Positions 52,606-63,394 of a DNA stretch of 64,000 nucleotides are shown piece by piece. Numbering within the stretch: the stretch's first letter is position 1; the number at the start of each line of letters is the position of its first letter. The notes below the pieces were generated by a model. It ran no database searches. It was not told the origin of the DNA and was given only the letters and a program-made list of their open reading frames with translations. This stretch comes from Yponomeuta sedellus. Lineage: Eukaryota; Arthropoda; Insecta; Lepidoptera; Yponomeutidae. The DNA is taken from positions 12,181,894-12,245,893 of the forward strand of contig OW203747.1 of NCBI GenBank assembly GCA_934045075.1, given 5' to 3'. A program made the position numbers and the translations under genes.

Positions 52606-52756
52606 AATTTCGCAGCGACTAAGACTGACAGGCCTATCTGAAGTACCTACGGGACTTCACTCCACGTGAAATAAAATAAAGATAAGTATGTGTTTACTAA
52701 CCTAATGGGAGAAAAAGGGCTTGGTTCTGAATTGAGAAAATTTCTATAAATAGCAT

Positions 52757-52885
52757 ACATAACCTCACGCCTGTATCCCAGAGGGGTAGGCAGAGACCAG
52801 GGACTGCCACTTGCCACGATCCTGACAGATCACCTTCGCTTCATTAACGTTCATAACTATAAGTCGTTGCATGCACGCACGCCGG
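52757..52885 (-). repeat. Repeat I copy
   Basis: The sequence cataacctcacgcctgtatc, ccagaggggtaggcagagac and cttcgcttcattaacgttca is the reverse of 29243-29375. Confidence 0.55.
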
Positions 52886-53084
52886 TTCCGGGTACTTTAA
52901 ATAAATAAATACATACGTAAATAAGTAAGTCAATAAGTAAATACTTAAGTGACGTTTTGGCACGCTCTTTTCTGGGAAATTCGAAGAGACAGCACAAGAC
53001 ACGCACGAGACAGCGGCAAGTATTTACTTAGCAAAATTCTGAAGCCGTATTCTCCAACACTGCCATGACTTCTTCCGAAATAAA

Positions 53085-53580
53085 AATATTGAAAAACTAT
53101 TTAGAGGCTAAAAATTCCACCCATGCCGGGATTCGAACCCGCGACCTCTGGCTATCCGTGCCAGTGCTCTTTCCAACTGAGCTAATGGGCGACTCACCGG
53201 CATCAGCGAAATTTCGAGCCATTTCACACTATTCTCTGTATTACGTACAGGCAGCGACATCTGGCTGAAGTAAATTGCATTACTTACAGCCCCGACTACC
53301 TACTTTGCAGTTAGGTTTTTACATCTGAATGATATCGCTGTACCCACATGATTATACTATTTTTTTTTTACAGCGATATCATTATATCGATATCAAGAGG
53401 CTCGAAATTTCACTGATGCCGGTGAGTCGCCCATTAGCTCAGTTGGAAAGAGCGCTAGCACGGATAGCCAGAGGTCGCGGGTTCGAATCCCGGCCTGGGT
53501 GGAATTTTTAGCCTATAAATAGTTTTTAAAATTGTCCCTAGCACGGTTTAGTGCATTAAAAATAAAAAATAGTACTTATA
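53085..53580. repeat. tRNA-like inverted pair, both arms complete
   Basis: One body is on the minus strand at 53117-53192, the other on the plus strand at 53428-53502. The arms (about 53090-53222 and 53397-53525) are inverted copies, with outer ends aaactatttagaggctaaaa and attttagcc-type sequence (ttttagcctataaatagttt). A 175-bp spacer with acagcccc, tacctactttgcagttaggt and a (T)9 run lies between. This is the clearest example of the head-to-head layout of this family. Confidence 0.8.
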
Positions 53581-53599
53581 AAAATATTGAATTGAATAA

Positions 53600-54020
53600 A
53601 AATTAAATCTGTTGTATATTGTATGGTACCTACCTACCAGATTTTATTTTTATTAATTCTCAAACTTTTACATAGCCTCTATATTTGTGTCCTACTGCTG
53701 GGCAAAGGTCTCCCCCAAGTCGGTTCAGAGTTTGCAAAAGCTCTAATATATTTTTTAATAAATGTTTTCGTATTTCTGAAAACGGTCCAACCAGTATTTG
53801 TGTCATCACAGCGTTTATTTATTCAACAAAAATTCATAGCAATACAATTAAAATAAACAATAGTTACTTAATAATTTGCACATGCAGCCAATGATGGATT
53901 TTATTATGTAGTTCAGAAAATTATATTGTAGTCTAAGACTAAAACTCTTATTTTAATTAATCTAAGTACATCAATATCATGGTATCAATATCATGGTATC
54001 AATGACCAACAGGTGGTAAT
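53600..54020. other. No gene; weak retroposon trace
   Basis: The sequence tgtcctactgctgggcaaag gtctcccc (53690) resembles the start of the 5S-SINE/RTE 3' end. The two frames of 77 and 69 aa here are unrecognised. Confidence 0.3.
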
Positions 54021-54027
54021 CAAGGGC

Positions 54028-54150
54028 AAAAGATAGATAGATAGAGAACACTTTATTGTACATAAAAATGGAAATTACACAGATATTTCTTAACCTAAGA
54101 GTACAAACGGCGGCCTTATCACTAAAAGTTGATATGACAAGGTTTTCGAA
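54028..54150 (-). repeat. LINE 3' tail, family E
   Basis: The sequence agatagatagatagagaaca ctttattgtacataaaaatg and aaacggcggccttatcacta is family E in reverse with a short (TAGA) end. It is nearly identical to 59640-59745. Confidence 0.6.
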
Positions 54151-54740
54151 GGAAAAATTCGATCTGAGGTTTTGATGCATAATAAAATTACGGATATTTC
54201 AAATGTAGTTTTGTTATACGTAGTATAAAGAAAATAATAATTATAAAGAAAAGTGGTTTACAAAATTATTAATTCTAAAATCAAAATGAAGGCAAATATG
54301 TCCTCAATTTTATTAATTATCAAAACCTCGGACCACATTTATCATAAGTATGATATAATCACAAAAAAATATTAAATTGTGCGTGCGAAACAGCGTGCGT
54401 CACGCCTTAAAAATAGCCTTAAAAATAAGCCGTATTTCTGTACAACTTAGTTTGTGACGGCACGACGAGGTTTTTATTGGTTTAGGGCTAATTTGTTTAT
54501 TTGATAGGGGCCAGCCTTAAATATAGAGGAAACGGGGTGACATATTTCTTTCGTGACGCGGCTGTGACGTTTGTGGGAGGTGGCTGGTACTTTTAAGTAA
54601 ACGAGTGTGGTTTTTATGACTTTCTTACCCTAAGGAATCTATAAAACAGCCTTATGTATAAGTAGACTTCTTTTAACTTTTCAGTGGCTCAATAGTTGGT
54701 ATTTCTTAATGTGTCGCGATCCTCATACATAGATCAGTTT
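54150..54740. other. No gene seen
   Basis: No gene or clear repeat is recognised. Confidence 0.25.
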
Positions 54741-54743
54741 AAA

Positions 54744-54965
54744 CATAACATTTTCATGCACATACATTGCTTCTGGCCCCACACTAGGGTACCCTGTGTC
54801 GTGGGAACCAGAAACAGCGACATCACAAACATGTAAACATCCAAGACCTGGGGTTTTTTTGTCCCCAGCCGGGATTCGAACCCGGGACCTCTTGCATGGT
54901 AGGCAGATGCGCTACCGCTACGCCACAGAGGTCGTCAATCGAACCCGGGACCTCTTGCATGGTAT
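54744..54965 (-). repeat. SINE-C copy with a duplicated head
   Basis: The sequence acatacattgcttctggccc, cacgacacaggg-type block (here ctgtgtcgtgggaaccagaa), cagccgggattcgaacccgg and gcgctaccgctacgccacag gives the whole SINE on the minus strand. A second partial head (aatcgaacccgggacctctt gcatggtata) follows at 54936. Confidence 0.75.
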
Positions 54966-55045
54966 ACAGTAGATAAAACGGATGTAATCGTGATTATTTA
55001 TTAGTTCACCTTTATTACCAACGTTTCGGCAACGTTGCAGTGATC
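54966..55045 (+). repeat. Small MITE-like repeat (cgtttcggcaacgttgcag)
   Basis: The sequence gtagataaaacggatgtaat, cgtgattatttattagttca and ccaacgtttcggcaacgttg matches 25647 and 62907. Confidence 0.5.
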
Positions 55046-55130
55046 AGGGTAGTTTCAACGTCACTATATTTTGTAATTTCGTACTAAACATCCGGATGAG
55101 CCTCTGTTTACGCGCTGTAGTGCCAGAAGA

Positions 55131-55490
55131 TGCAGCGCTAGTGGGCTAGTGGAACCGGTTGATTGGAATCAATTACTTCGTTTAGGCAACAACAGGCGCG
55201 GTCAGGTGCAGGATAGGAGACCGTCCCGTGGCTACCTCTAGTGGCATTTTTTCCGAGCGCTTCCGTGCTTCGCAAGGCACGTCAGCCGTTGATTTCGGCT
55301 GTCATGTTATGGCAATCGTTAAGCCATAGCAGACTCCTTATGGGCGGCTTGATAATTTCTGACAAAAAGGCCCGCCACTTACAATCCTCCACCAACCCGG
55401 ACTTGGCCCCCGTGGTAGAGTACGACCTAACCATCCTGCGATGCAGGAAGAAAACTGTGCCCCAGCAGTGAGGACATACAAGGGTTGATT
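55131..55490 (+). repeat. 5S-SINE, near full length
   Basis: The 5' part is cgctagtgggctagtggaac cggttgattggaatc, then gtttaggcaacaacaggcgc, ggtcaggtgcaggataggag and accgtcccgtggctacc. The 3' part ends gaggacatacaagggttgat. Frames over it are shadows. Confidence 0.75.
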
Positions 55491-55494
55491 GTCA

Positions 55495-55980
55495 ATGTAG
55501 TACAGTCGACAGCAGGTCAACCGTTGCAACGAAAATTTACAGGTCGACAGTATGAAGTCATATAGTCAGAAAGTAATTATTTCAACGTGTTTCAAATATT
55601 TGCTGAAAACTTTATTCGCGTGTTTGGCGGCGAGCTATTTCCAATTTAGGAATTCAACATGACCAATTAAAACTCTGATTACTTTCCCACCGCTCTACTA
55701 CGTATGTACTAGTTTTTGAGTACGTTTAAGTTGGATATAATTTTGGGTCTAGCCTCGAGGGTACAGGCTTGTAGGCCCGTCTACGTTTCTCTGCAAATAT
55801 TTGACACGATCTGATCGTATTTGCAAACCGGCAGAGATGTAATAATACTTGGTGTTTGCGAACGTTCTCGAGCTATTTGTTCACGGCGACAGTTTGGCGG
55901 TTGTGCAGCCTTTGCTCTGTTTGTTAATTGACCTCACACGGGAATCTTACTTCACTGCTTGTTTATAACATTACATTTCA
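55495..55980. other. No gene seen
   Basis: No gene or repeat is recognised. Confidence 0.25.
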
Positions 55981-55984
55981 GGCG

Positions 55985-56153
55985 TAAGATAAGATAAGAA
56001 TATTGTTTATTGTACACTGGAAAAACAACAAATACAAAACAATTGCAAATATACAATATACAATTGGCGGCCTTATTGCTAAAAGCAATTTCTGCCAGAC
56101 AACCTTACGGTGGAAAGTTGCTGAAGGAAATTAGAAAGTAAGGCGTAGCGAGA
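55985..56153 (-). repeat. LINE 3' tail, family E
   Basis: The sequence aagataagaatattgtttat tgtacactgg, ttggcggccttattgctaaa and agcaatttctgccagacaac is family E in reverse. Confidence 0.6.
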
Positions 56154-56255
56154 CCAACCCGGACTTGGCCCCCGTGGTGGAGTATGGCCTAACCTTCCTG
56201 CGATGCAGGAAGAGACCCGTGCCCCAGCAGTGGGGACATATAACGGTTGATAACG
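56154..56255 (+). repeat. 5S-SINE, 3' 102 bp only, 14-bp TSD
   Basis: The piece ccaacccggacttggccccc to atataacggttgataacg is flanked by AAGGCGTAGCGAGA at 56140-56153 and 56256-56269. It is a strongly 5'-truncated insertion with a perfect duplication, so the 3' end of the SINE is fixed at ...ggttgataacg. Confidence 0.85.
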
Positions 56256-56596
56256 AAGGCGTAGCGAGAGTGCTATGTTTTTCACTTGCAGGATCTGTTC
56301 AATATCCTTCGTGTCGTAAAAATTCATCAGTTGGTGCTTCCGTGTCGCCTATCACGCCTAACGCGTATCATGTCCAAAAACCTTAGTGATAAGTACTGTC
56401 ACGCTCTTTGCTGACAAATTCGAAAGGACAGCACTTAATTTAAGTAATAACTAACTAAATGAACTTTTAGAAAACAAAGTGGGAGATTGTGAAGATACCC
56501 GGCTCGAGACTCTGGAGTCCAACAGACGGCAGCACAAAGCCCCTCCAAAGCCCACATACTCTTACACGTACAATGAACGTTGTGAGCTTCACTCGT

Positions 56597-56790
56597 GACG
56601 ACCTCTGTGGCGTAGCGGTATCGAGTCTGCCTACTATGCAAGAGATCCCGACTGGAAACAAAAAAAGCCCAGGTCTTGGATGTTTACATGTTTGTGATGT
56701 CGTTGTTTCTGGTTCCCACGACACGGGGTATCCCAGTGTGGGGCCAGAAGCAATGTATGTGCCAGTATGTAAATGTTATGTTATATAATA
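56597..56790 (+). repeat. SINE-C copy
   Basis: The sequence gacgacctctgtggcgtagc, ctatgcaagagatcccgact, aggtcttggatgtttacatg and gcaatgtatgtgccagtatg is present. The B-box is shortened (the usual ggttcgaatcccggctgg is reduced to tcccgactgg). Frames of 85, 99 and 68 aa across it are shadows. Confidence 0.7.
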
Positions 56791-57235
56791 AATTATTTTT
56801 CTTTCTTCTTCTTCAAAGTGACGCTGGGTAAATAAACATTTTAAAACTAATTACTTAAGTTATTTTAATTACGCAGACGGGGTTTTTGTTTTACAATTCA
56901 CACTTATTCCTTACTTATCCAATAACTTGGTCACACTAAGTGCGCCGTTAAATAACATTATGACATTGACTTTTGCCGTGTTATGACGTGCTATTAGTAT
57001 GTATGAGTACAACTTGCTTCCGTGAGAAGCTTAAAAGCTTAACAATTTTCACCATTCGTCGGTTACATGTGTAACGCTGACCCATTCACGTTTATCCGGG
57101 TATAAATAAAATCCTTAATTCCGTAATGGGAGCATTCAGGGATTTAATAGCATTACCGGCTTTTCTTCTCGCTCTGTGTGCGCTGCGTTTCCAACGGAAA
57201 CGGTGATTATAGTGAGCCGCAGAAGGACCGTCCAG
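56790..57235. other. No gene seen
   Basis: No gene or repeat is recognised. There is a short direct echo of gaagcttaaaagcttaa at 57028. Confidence 0.25.
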
Positions 57236-57240
57236 GGCCG

Positions 57241-57775
57241 AGTTAGAGTAGCAATACCACTCGCTAAGCCCAGAGTGCTTAGTGCGAGTTTTTTTAATAC
57301 TCGATCGCGTTAACGTAAACTCATATTTCTATTTCATCGAGGAAGCGCCGCCTAGCGACAAGTATGGAAATTAAAATTGCTGAGTGCGAGTTGTAATGGT
57401 TTACGTTGGGAAGTGAACACGTTTACCAGCCAAAACACGAATAAACGCGAGTGCGAGTTGTACTGTGACAGCGTTTTGCCAGTTCGAACGGTTAACTTAC
57501 TCATGCTCAATGCTCGATTAACGCGGTAGTAAAGTTATTCGATTGGATCTGTCAAACTCGCACTAAGCATTCTATATGAAGGCAAACATCGCGAGGAAAC
57601 CTGAGTGCCGTAGGTGTCCACATACCTCAGCGCTTGTAATCGCCATGGAGGAAAATATCGTGAGGAAACCTGGGTGTCTGAGGTGTTCAGCGCTTGAAAT
57701 CTCCAATCCGCGGTGGGCACGCGTGGTGATTAAGCCCATATTCTGAGAGAGAAGCCCTGTGCTCTACAAAGGGAC
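57241..57775 (+). repeat. SINE-B copy interrupted by a MITE
   Basis: The left scrap (taccactcgctaagcc, 57255) and the right part (tgaaggcaaacatcgcgagg, then ggtgtccacatacctcagcg, atctccaatccgcggtgggc and gagagagaagccctgtgctc) form one SINE-B with an internal duplicate of catggaggaaaatatcgtga ggaaacctg. The MITE occupies 57271-57574. Confidence 0.6.
57271..57574. mobile_element. MITE, copy 2 (TIR cagagtgcttagtgcgagtt)
   Basis: The left end is cagagtgcttagtgcgagtt t; the right end is aaactcgcactaagcattct a, inverse with few changes. The body matches copy 1 at 29721-30024, minus a short caatgct/actattcaatgct indel near 57505. It sits inside a SINE-B copy. No 8-bp duplication could be confirmed. 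Confidence 0.65.
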
Positions 57776-57904
57776 GTGACAACATGATATACGGGCTTGC
57801 ACTTGGCTCGTATTTCAAATGGGCCTAGATTCTGCTAATGCATTGTGGTACAATGACAATTGCATGAACTCTGCAGAGAGTCACCAAGTTTTTATAGCAC
57901 AATA

Positions 57905-58505
57905 GAAATGTCTTCGGGCCATTTGGGGTATGTCTTGGAAAGAATCATGCAGGCCAATTTTTGAAAAGCACAGTCTTTTAACTTTATACGCCTTGTACAT
58001 TTTTGAGGTTAGTAAATTTATCCAAAGAAACATCAAATTGTTTGAAATACGAGACAACACAAACAAACGATCAGCACGACAACAACCATTAAATTATCCC
58101 CATCCTAATATAGAGCTATTCAAACGCAATAGCTGGTACATGTCAATAAAAATATTTCATAAACTACCTAATAAGATAAGTTCTCTTCCAGAAAACCAGT
58201 TTACCTCAACTCTGTATAAATGGTTGGTCCAAAAGCCTATATACACTATGAACGAATTTTTTGCAATGTAATTTTGATTTTGTGACATGACTATTTACTA
58301 TAATTTTGGGTTGATATTAAATTATCTATTTTTCATGTTGTATGTACATAATTTGTAAATAAGTTTGTATTGTATTAGTTTCTAAGTTGACATTTTAATA
58401 TTTGTATACCAGCTGCGCTGGTGTATCACGCCTGTGCCATGAATCAATTTTGAAATCAATATGAATGTACCGTTTTGCTGACAAATAAATGAAATTGAAA
58501 TTGAA
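57905..58505 (+). pseudogene. LINE C-terminal remnant with 3' end (Jockey/CR1-like)
   Basis: The frame 57930-58271 reads SWKESCRPIFEKHSLLTLYA, LYIFEVSKFIQRNIKLFEIR ... WYMSIKIFHKLPNKISSLPE and ends at TAA. Such W-K/R-E-S-x-R-x-x-F-x-x...L-T-L...LYI-E-x..F segments are the C-terminal end of Jockey/CR1-type LINE proteins. A 3' untranslated stretch follows to caaataaatgaaattgaaat tgaac, a typical repeated LINE tail. RT motifs are missing (5' truncation). Confidence 0.65.
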
Positions 58506-58567
58506 CATAGCGATTTAATTTCGTTGCTACTTCAAGCTTATGAATGAATGAATTTTTTTTATTGCAC

Positions 58568-58858
58568 GTTATCAACCCTTGTATGTCCCCACTGCTGGGG
58601 CACGGGTCTCTTCCTGCATCGCAGGAAGGTTAGGCCATACTCCACCACGGGGGCCAAGTCCGGGTTGGTGGAGGATTGTAAGACAGTGGCGGGCCTTACT
58701 GTCAGAAGTTATCAAGCCGCCCATAAGGCCTCTGACATGGTTTAACGACTGCCATTATATGACAGCCGGCACCAACGGCTTAACGAGCCTTGCGAAGCAC
58801 GGAAGCGCTCGGAAAAATGCCACTAGCGGTAGTCAGGACGCTCACCATCCTGTACCGA
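58568..58858 (-). repeat. 5S-SINE, well preserved, 5'-truncated
   Basis: The copy runs from gttatcaacccttgtatgtc to gccactagcggtagtcagga, then a short stub of the 5S-like part (ctcaccatcctgtaccg). The sequence is close to the family consensus, so it is probably a young copy. Frames of 65 and 101 aa are shadows. Confidence 0.75.
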
Positions 58859-58859
58859 T

Positions 58860-59220
58860 ACGAAAATATAGGCTTTTTTTGTAAATAATGTCTCGCCACA
58901 TTATGGAAGAAGATTTAAAATCTATCGTCTTGTCTATTGCATCTTCTGTATTTTAACATTACAAACACGTTGAGCAATAAGGTGTCTCTTAAATAGAAAT
59001 GAAACCACACGTTGGGCCAACGACAGTTACCTATCAAAACAAACTTGGCTATATTTGTTAGCCGGGATGGACCGATTCCATCAAAGTTGAATTTATCGGC
59101 AATCCTACATGCTCTGAATAGCTAGTTCATTTTATCGGTGTTCCAAGTGCCTCAATTTCAGATCCAATTTCTGTGAAAAACTATCGGTTCGGTAGATGGT
59201 TATCGTATTAAATGGTTCAG
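58860..59220. other. No gene seen
   Basis: No gene or repeat is recognised. Confidence 0.25.
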
Positions 59221-59221
59221 T

Positions 59222-59500
59222 TACAATGAAATGAAAAGGTTTTAGTCAAAGTAGTGCGGAAACTGCGGCATAATGGACATTACAAGTCAAACTGGGTGCC
59301 CATTCCAAAATCTAGATCATTTTGTAGAAACAAACTCCATACTTCGTCTTTTCAAAGTGCCTAATTAACATAGTTAACATTCAATTATTATAAAATATAG
59401 AACTCATGCATTGTACTGGCTTTAATTCCAGGCATCGTTGTCATCTAAATAATCCTTTATGTTACAGTTGCCCTTTTGGTACAATGTGGAAATAGGCACA
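59222..59500 (-). repeat. Repeat D copy, long form
   Basis: The sequence aaatgaaaaggttttagtca, agtagtgcggaaactgcggc, ccaaaatctagatcattttg, gaactcatgcattgtactgg and aggcatcgttgtcatctaaa is repeat D in reverse, matching 12900-13162 over its whole length. Confidence 0.65.
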
Positions 59501-59639
59501 ATGTACACATTATACGACTATTTCCACGGTTCGACAAATTGAAGGAAATCCATTGCAAAGTATTGCACATTAAAAGACAGTTCTCATTTACACGGCTTAA
59601 TCAATTAAAGGAAGTCCATTGAAAAGCATTGCACATTGA

Positions 59640-59750
59640 ACGACTTTTGATAGATAGAGATAGCGATCAGTTTACTGTACATAAAAATGGAAATTACACA
59701 GATATTTCTTAACCTAAGAGTACAGACGGCGGCTTTACCCATTTACACGG
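59640..59750 (-). repeat. LINE 3' tail, family E
   Basis: The sequence tgatagatagagatagcgat, cagtttactgtacataaaaa and agagtacagacggcggcttt is close to 54028-54150. Confidence 0.55.
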
Positions 59751-60024
59751 TTCAACCAATTCAAGGAAGTCCATTGATAGGCATTTGGTCTCCAGGAATG
59801 TAATTAATAACATGCAATTTTTTACTTTGTTTCAGGTATGTTGAAAGATGCCTAACTCGCATCATCGATCCGACTGACTGTGTCAATATGGTGGAGTATA
59901 CGGAATTGAAATATCCTTAAAGAAAAAAAGAATCTGTTTATAGAAACTTATACAGCCAGTGTTCTTGAGTGGAGAGAAAGAAAAACAGAATTTTGCTGTA
60001 GAAACTTATACAGTGCGCCAGTGT

Positions 60025-60200
60025 TCTTGAGTGGAGACCGCGACCCGGCAAACGTTGCGTAGGACGCCATCCGACTAGGTGGGAAAAACGAAAAGCTGCC
60101 GGCAGATGCTGGATGCGGCAAGCTGAAGACAGGCCGCTATGGCGCTCATTAGGGAAGGGCTATGGCCAGCAGTGGACTAATATAGCCTGAAGAATACGAA
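60025..60200 (+). mobile_element. RTE 3' end with coding remnant
   Basis: The sequence gagtggagaccgcgacccgg, caaacgttgcgtaggacgcc, gatgctggatgcggcaagct, ggcgctcattagggaagggc and atagcctgaagaatacgaag is the RTE C-terminal coding end plus tail. It is preceded by a duplicated agaaacttatacag...gtgttcttgagtggaga (59942 and 60001). Confidence 0.65.
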
Positions 60201-60254
60201 GAAGATACAGTGCGCCATAAAGCTGTGTCTTAAATATTGCAAGTCAAACGATTA

Positions 60255-60600
60255 TAGGGATTCTTCTTCTTCGAGTTATAGCCACCCAATTCTGAGTTTA
60301 GGTGTTCTCTAATGCACGCCATTCATTTTGGTCTTGAGATTTCCGCATCCAGCCTTTTCCTGCCACTCCACCGTCAGTCCACCTCATTGTTTGCATGCCA
60401 TCGCATTGTGCCCGTCTCCAGACAAGCACTTTTACACACCATCTTTTGTATCGTCTACGGAAAAATGGCCTGCCCTTTTAACTTCTTAGGGGCAATTAAC
60501 CTGGCGACCACGGACCGGACTAGCGTGGGCTTTCACTCCGACACATGGTCTGACGACCAGGGACTCCATTCTCACTTCATAAGCAAATAATTCGTATTGG
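60255..60600 (-). pseudogene. RTE-like coding remnant, second type
   Basis: The complement contains aggtggactgacggtggagt and gctggatgcggaaatctcaa gaccaaaatgaatggc, which parallel the W-x-D-D...W-M-R...R-x-x-W end of RTE proteins, with several breaks. A (TTC)-type tail (ttcttcttcttcgagttata gcc) marks the 3' end near 60263. The plus-strand frame of 92 aa is a shadow. Confidence 0.45.
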
Positions 60601-60689
60601 ACTCTTCAGGCGTATGACTTGAACTCTACATAAAAAGTCGAGCGACAGCCAAAATATGTATTCTGAACGCCATGCTAGATTGAATTCGT

Positions 60690-62890
60690 AAAAGCAAACC
60701 AGGGATCCCGGCAAGTATGCAATATCAAAATCAGAAGAGTAACAGTCCAGATGAAATATGCAATATGTTTTCAATTTACTTCCACTCTGTTTATGAACCA
60801 TCAACATTAATACTTGAGCAGTGGAAACCACCTTCTGACAATAACAAAAATAGTGACGTCATCATAAACAATTTGACACTTGGCTCAGATAAGATTGTTA
60901 AACAAATAAAATTACTTGATTTGTCCAAGGGTCCAGGCCCTGATGGTCTCCCTCCACTATTTCTAACTCGTACAGCGAATGAAATATGTGTGCCTCTTGA
61001 AATAATTTTTAATAAGTGTATTTCTCAGGGAGTATTTCCAATTAAATGGAAATTAGCAAATATTACTCCGGTATATAAATCTGGACCGAAGGGAAACATT
61101 GAAAACTACCGCCCCATTTCTATTCTCTCGACCTTGTCAAAACTTTTTGAAAGAATCGTTCACAATGAAGTCTACCCAGTTTTACATTCCTCTATCCTTG
61201 AACAACAACACGGCTTTGTCAAACGAAGATCTACTACCACCAACCTTATGATTTTTGCTAATTTCTTATTTGAAAATATGGATGACCGCATACAAACAGA
61301 TGCTATTTACACGGACTTTTGAAAGGCTTTTGACAAGGTCGATCATGAATTACTCCTTAACAAAATTGCATTCAATGGGATCAGAGGCAACCTATTAAGA
61401 TGGTTTGCGTCTTACATTACTAACCGAAGTCAAAGAGTTGTTCTCAATGGATATCACTCGGATACGGTACAGGTTTTATCGGGCGTCCCACTCGCTCCAT
61501 ACTCGGGCCGTTACTTTTTATACTGTTTATAAACGATGTAAGGAAATGCTTTCATCACTCTAGATTTTTATTATATGCAGATGATTTGAAAGCTTTTCGT
61601 AGTATACAGGACATTCATGATAGCCAACTTTTTCAACAGGATCTAGATCGATTTACACAATACTGTATCCAAAATAAACTACAACTAAATATAGATAAAT
61701 GTAATGTAATAAGCTTTACGAAAAATTAAAACAAAATAAACTTTCGTTACAATTTGTGTCAACAGCCTTTAAAAAGGGTCGAACGATTGCGTGATCTAGG
61801 GATACTTCTAGATTCAAAATTACATTTGGATCTTCATATCGAGAAAATTATTAACAAAGCATACCAAATGTTCGGTTTTGTAATGAGAGCAACCAAAGAT
61901 TTCATAAGACCAGCGACTTATATTTTTCTCTACAAGACTTTAATTAGGTCCCAATTAGAATACGCTGTACCTGTCTGGAACCCTTACTATAATAAGTACA
62001 ATGATATTATTGAAAAAATTCAACGCAAATTTCTTCGCACCATGCACTATCGGTGTCATCGTGCTCGCCTTTCTTATGACCAATTGCTTAATTTGTATAA
62101 AATGCCCACACTACACTCTAGACGCACACTTCTTGAAGCAACTACTCTGTACAAGATATGTCACAATAGATACGACTGTAACACACTAACAAACAATCTG
62201 TATTATGTGGTACCCAGGAGCGTACTTAGGCGTCAGGTGTGTATGCGGCGCTTATTTGCTGTGGGCAAATGTAGGACCAACGCGGGCAAGCGATTGCCAC
62301 TGCGCCGACTCGTCGAGACGTATAATGCGCGCTTTGAATCCATCGACATATTTTCACTTTCTATGAGTAAATTTAGACAACAGGTTATCAGCGCACTTAA
62401 CAATCAGTGAAGTAAGTAGGTTTTCCTTTTTTTTTTTTTTTGCTTTTCTTTCCAGCATTTATTTAATGTTTCTAGCTAAATAGTGTATGAGGGTCGACAC
62501 GCTCTTGACTGCACTTGCTGATTTTGCACTACTTTAATATCTAAGTAAATATAGACAAACATGAAACGTAATATAATAAACACTGCTTTAACAAGTGAAT
62601 AACTGAATAGTTTCGTCTATGTACAGTGCGTCGACGCGCGTCGGCTAAGTCGGCTAACACAGTATAATTATGTTATTTGCAATGTTATTTTATTATTAAG
62701 TTATTAAGCTTTTTTTTTATTATATACAGTGATATTCGTTTAATGAGTTACATGAGTTCACAACTTGTTAATAGTAAACTGTGGATAACGTAGTGGACTA
62801 CATGTTTATTAATTCCATAATCTAATTAGTTTTGTAATATGTTAATGTGTAGTTGTTTGTTGTCCCAAATAAAATAAAAATTCGAATGGG
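60690..62890 (+). pseudogene. Jockey/CR1-like LINE, reverse transcriptase, broken
   Basis: The reverse transcriptase copies the element's RNA at a nicked target. Seen in order: GPDGLPPLFL, WKLANITPVYKSGPKGNIEN, YRPISILSTLSKLFERIV and QHGFVKRRSTTTNL in the first frame (from 60717), KAFDKVDHELL, the SGVP motif, YADD at 61574-61585, and then LRDLGILLDSKLHLDLHIEK, TLIRSQLEYAVPVWNPYY and the C-terminal part to a stop at 62408-62410. Three breaks are seen: a TGA at 61320-61322, a frameshift near 61490 (just after SGVP), and a TAA at 61727-61729. The endonuclease and ORF1 are absent, so this is a 5'-truncated dead copy. A 3' untranslated region with T-runs extends to tcccaaataaaataaaaatt near 62885. 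Confidence 0.8.
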
Positions 62891-62906
62891 AAAATAAATA
62901 GTTATA

Positions 62907-63017
62907 TATTAAACGGGTCAAATCGCGATTATTTATTAGGTAAAACGTAATTACCTTATTTCCCGACGTTTCGGCAGCGTTACAGTTGCCGTGGTCTCGG
63001 GTAGACGCGTTTAATAT
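62907..63017. repeat. Small MITE-like repeat with inverted ends
   Basis: The ends atattaaacg (62908-62917) and cgtttaatat (63008-63017) are inverted. The inside (gcgattatttattaggtaaa, cgacgtttcggcagcgttac, agttgccgtggtctcgggta) is nearly the same as at 25647. It is about 110 bp long. Confidence 0.6.
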
Positions 63018-63139
63018 CTAAGCATGTATGAGTATCGCGAATCATCATTAAGAAATACAATTGCAAACCGCTACGGGAAAATAAATGTCTAATGACTCTG
63101 TCGAGTTATGTTATCTTATTTTTATGCGACAAATGTCTA

Positions 63140-63310
63140 AGCCTTTTAATATTCTTTCAATTTGCATGGGCGAGAATCCGCTCCCTGGTTACGACGACAT
63201 TGAGTGGCTGGATGCGTACGGTACGAGACCGAGAAGCTTGGAAAGCCATGAGGGAGGCCTGTTTATCCAGAGGACGTCAAATAGCTGATGATGATGATGG
63301 TAATGAACTT
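63140..63310 (+). mobile_element. RTE 3' end with C-terminal remnant
   Basis: The sequence gatgcgtacggtacgagacc gagaagcttggaaagccatg agg and atagctgatgatgatgatgg is an RTE end. One frame reads VRDREAWKAMREACLSRGRQ followed by IADDDD, the usual R-D-R-E-A-W end. Confidence 0.6.
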
Positions 63311-63394
63311 GGCTATGTGTTTCGTTCAGTTTCGTTGTTCGGATGTTGGTGTTTCTGATCCGATCTCGAAGTAGCGTTTCACCTTAATCACATC

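Noticed and set aside
58579..58884. 101-aa and similar proteins (MYVPTAGARVSSCIAGRLGH type) found in many places
   Set aside because: They are translations of the 5S-SINE 3' half and recur with every copy, on either strand.
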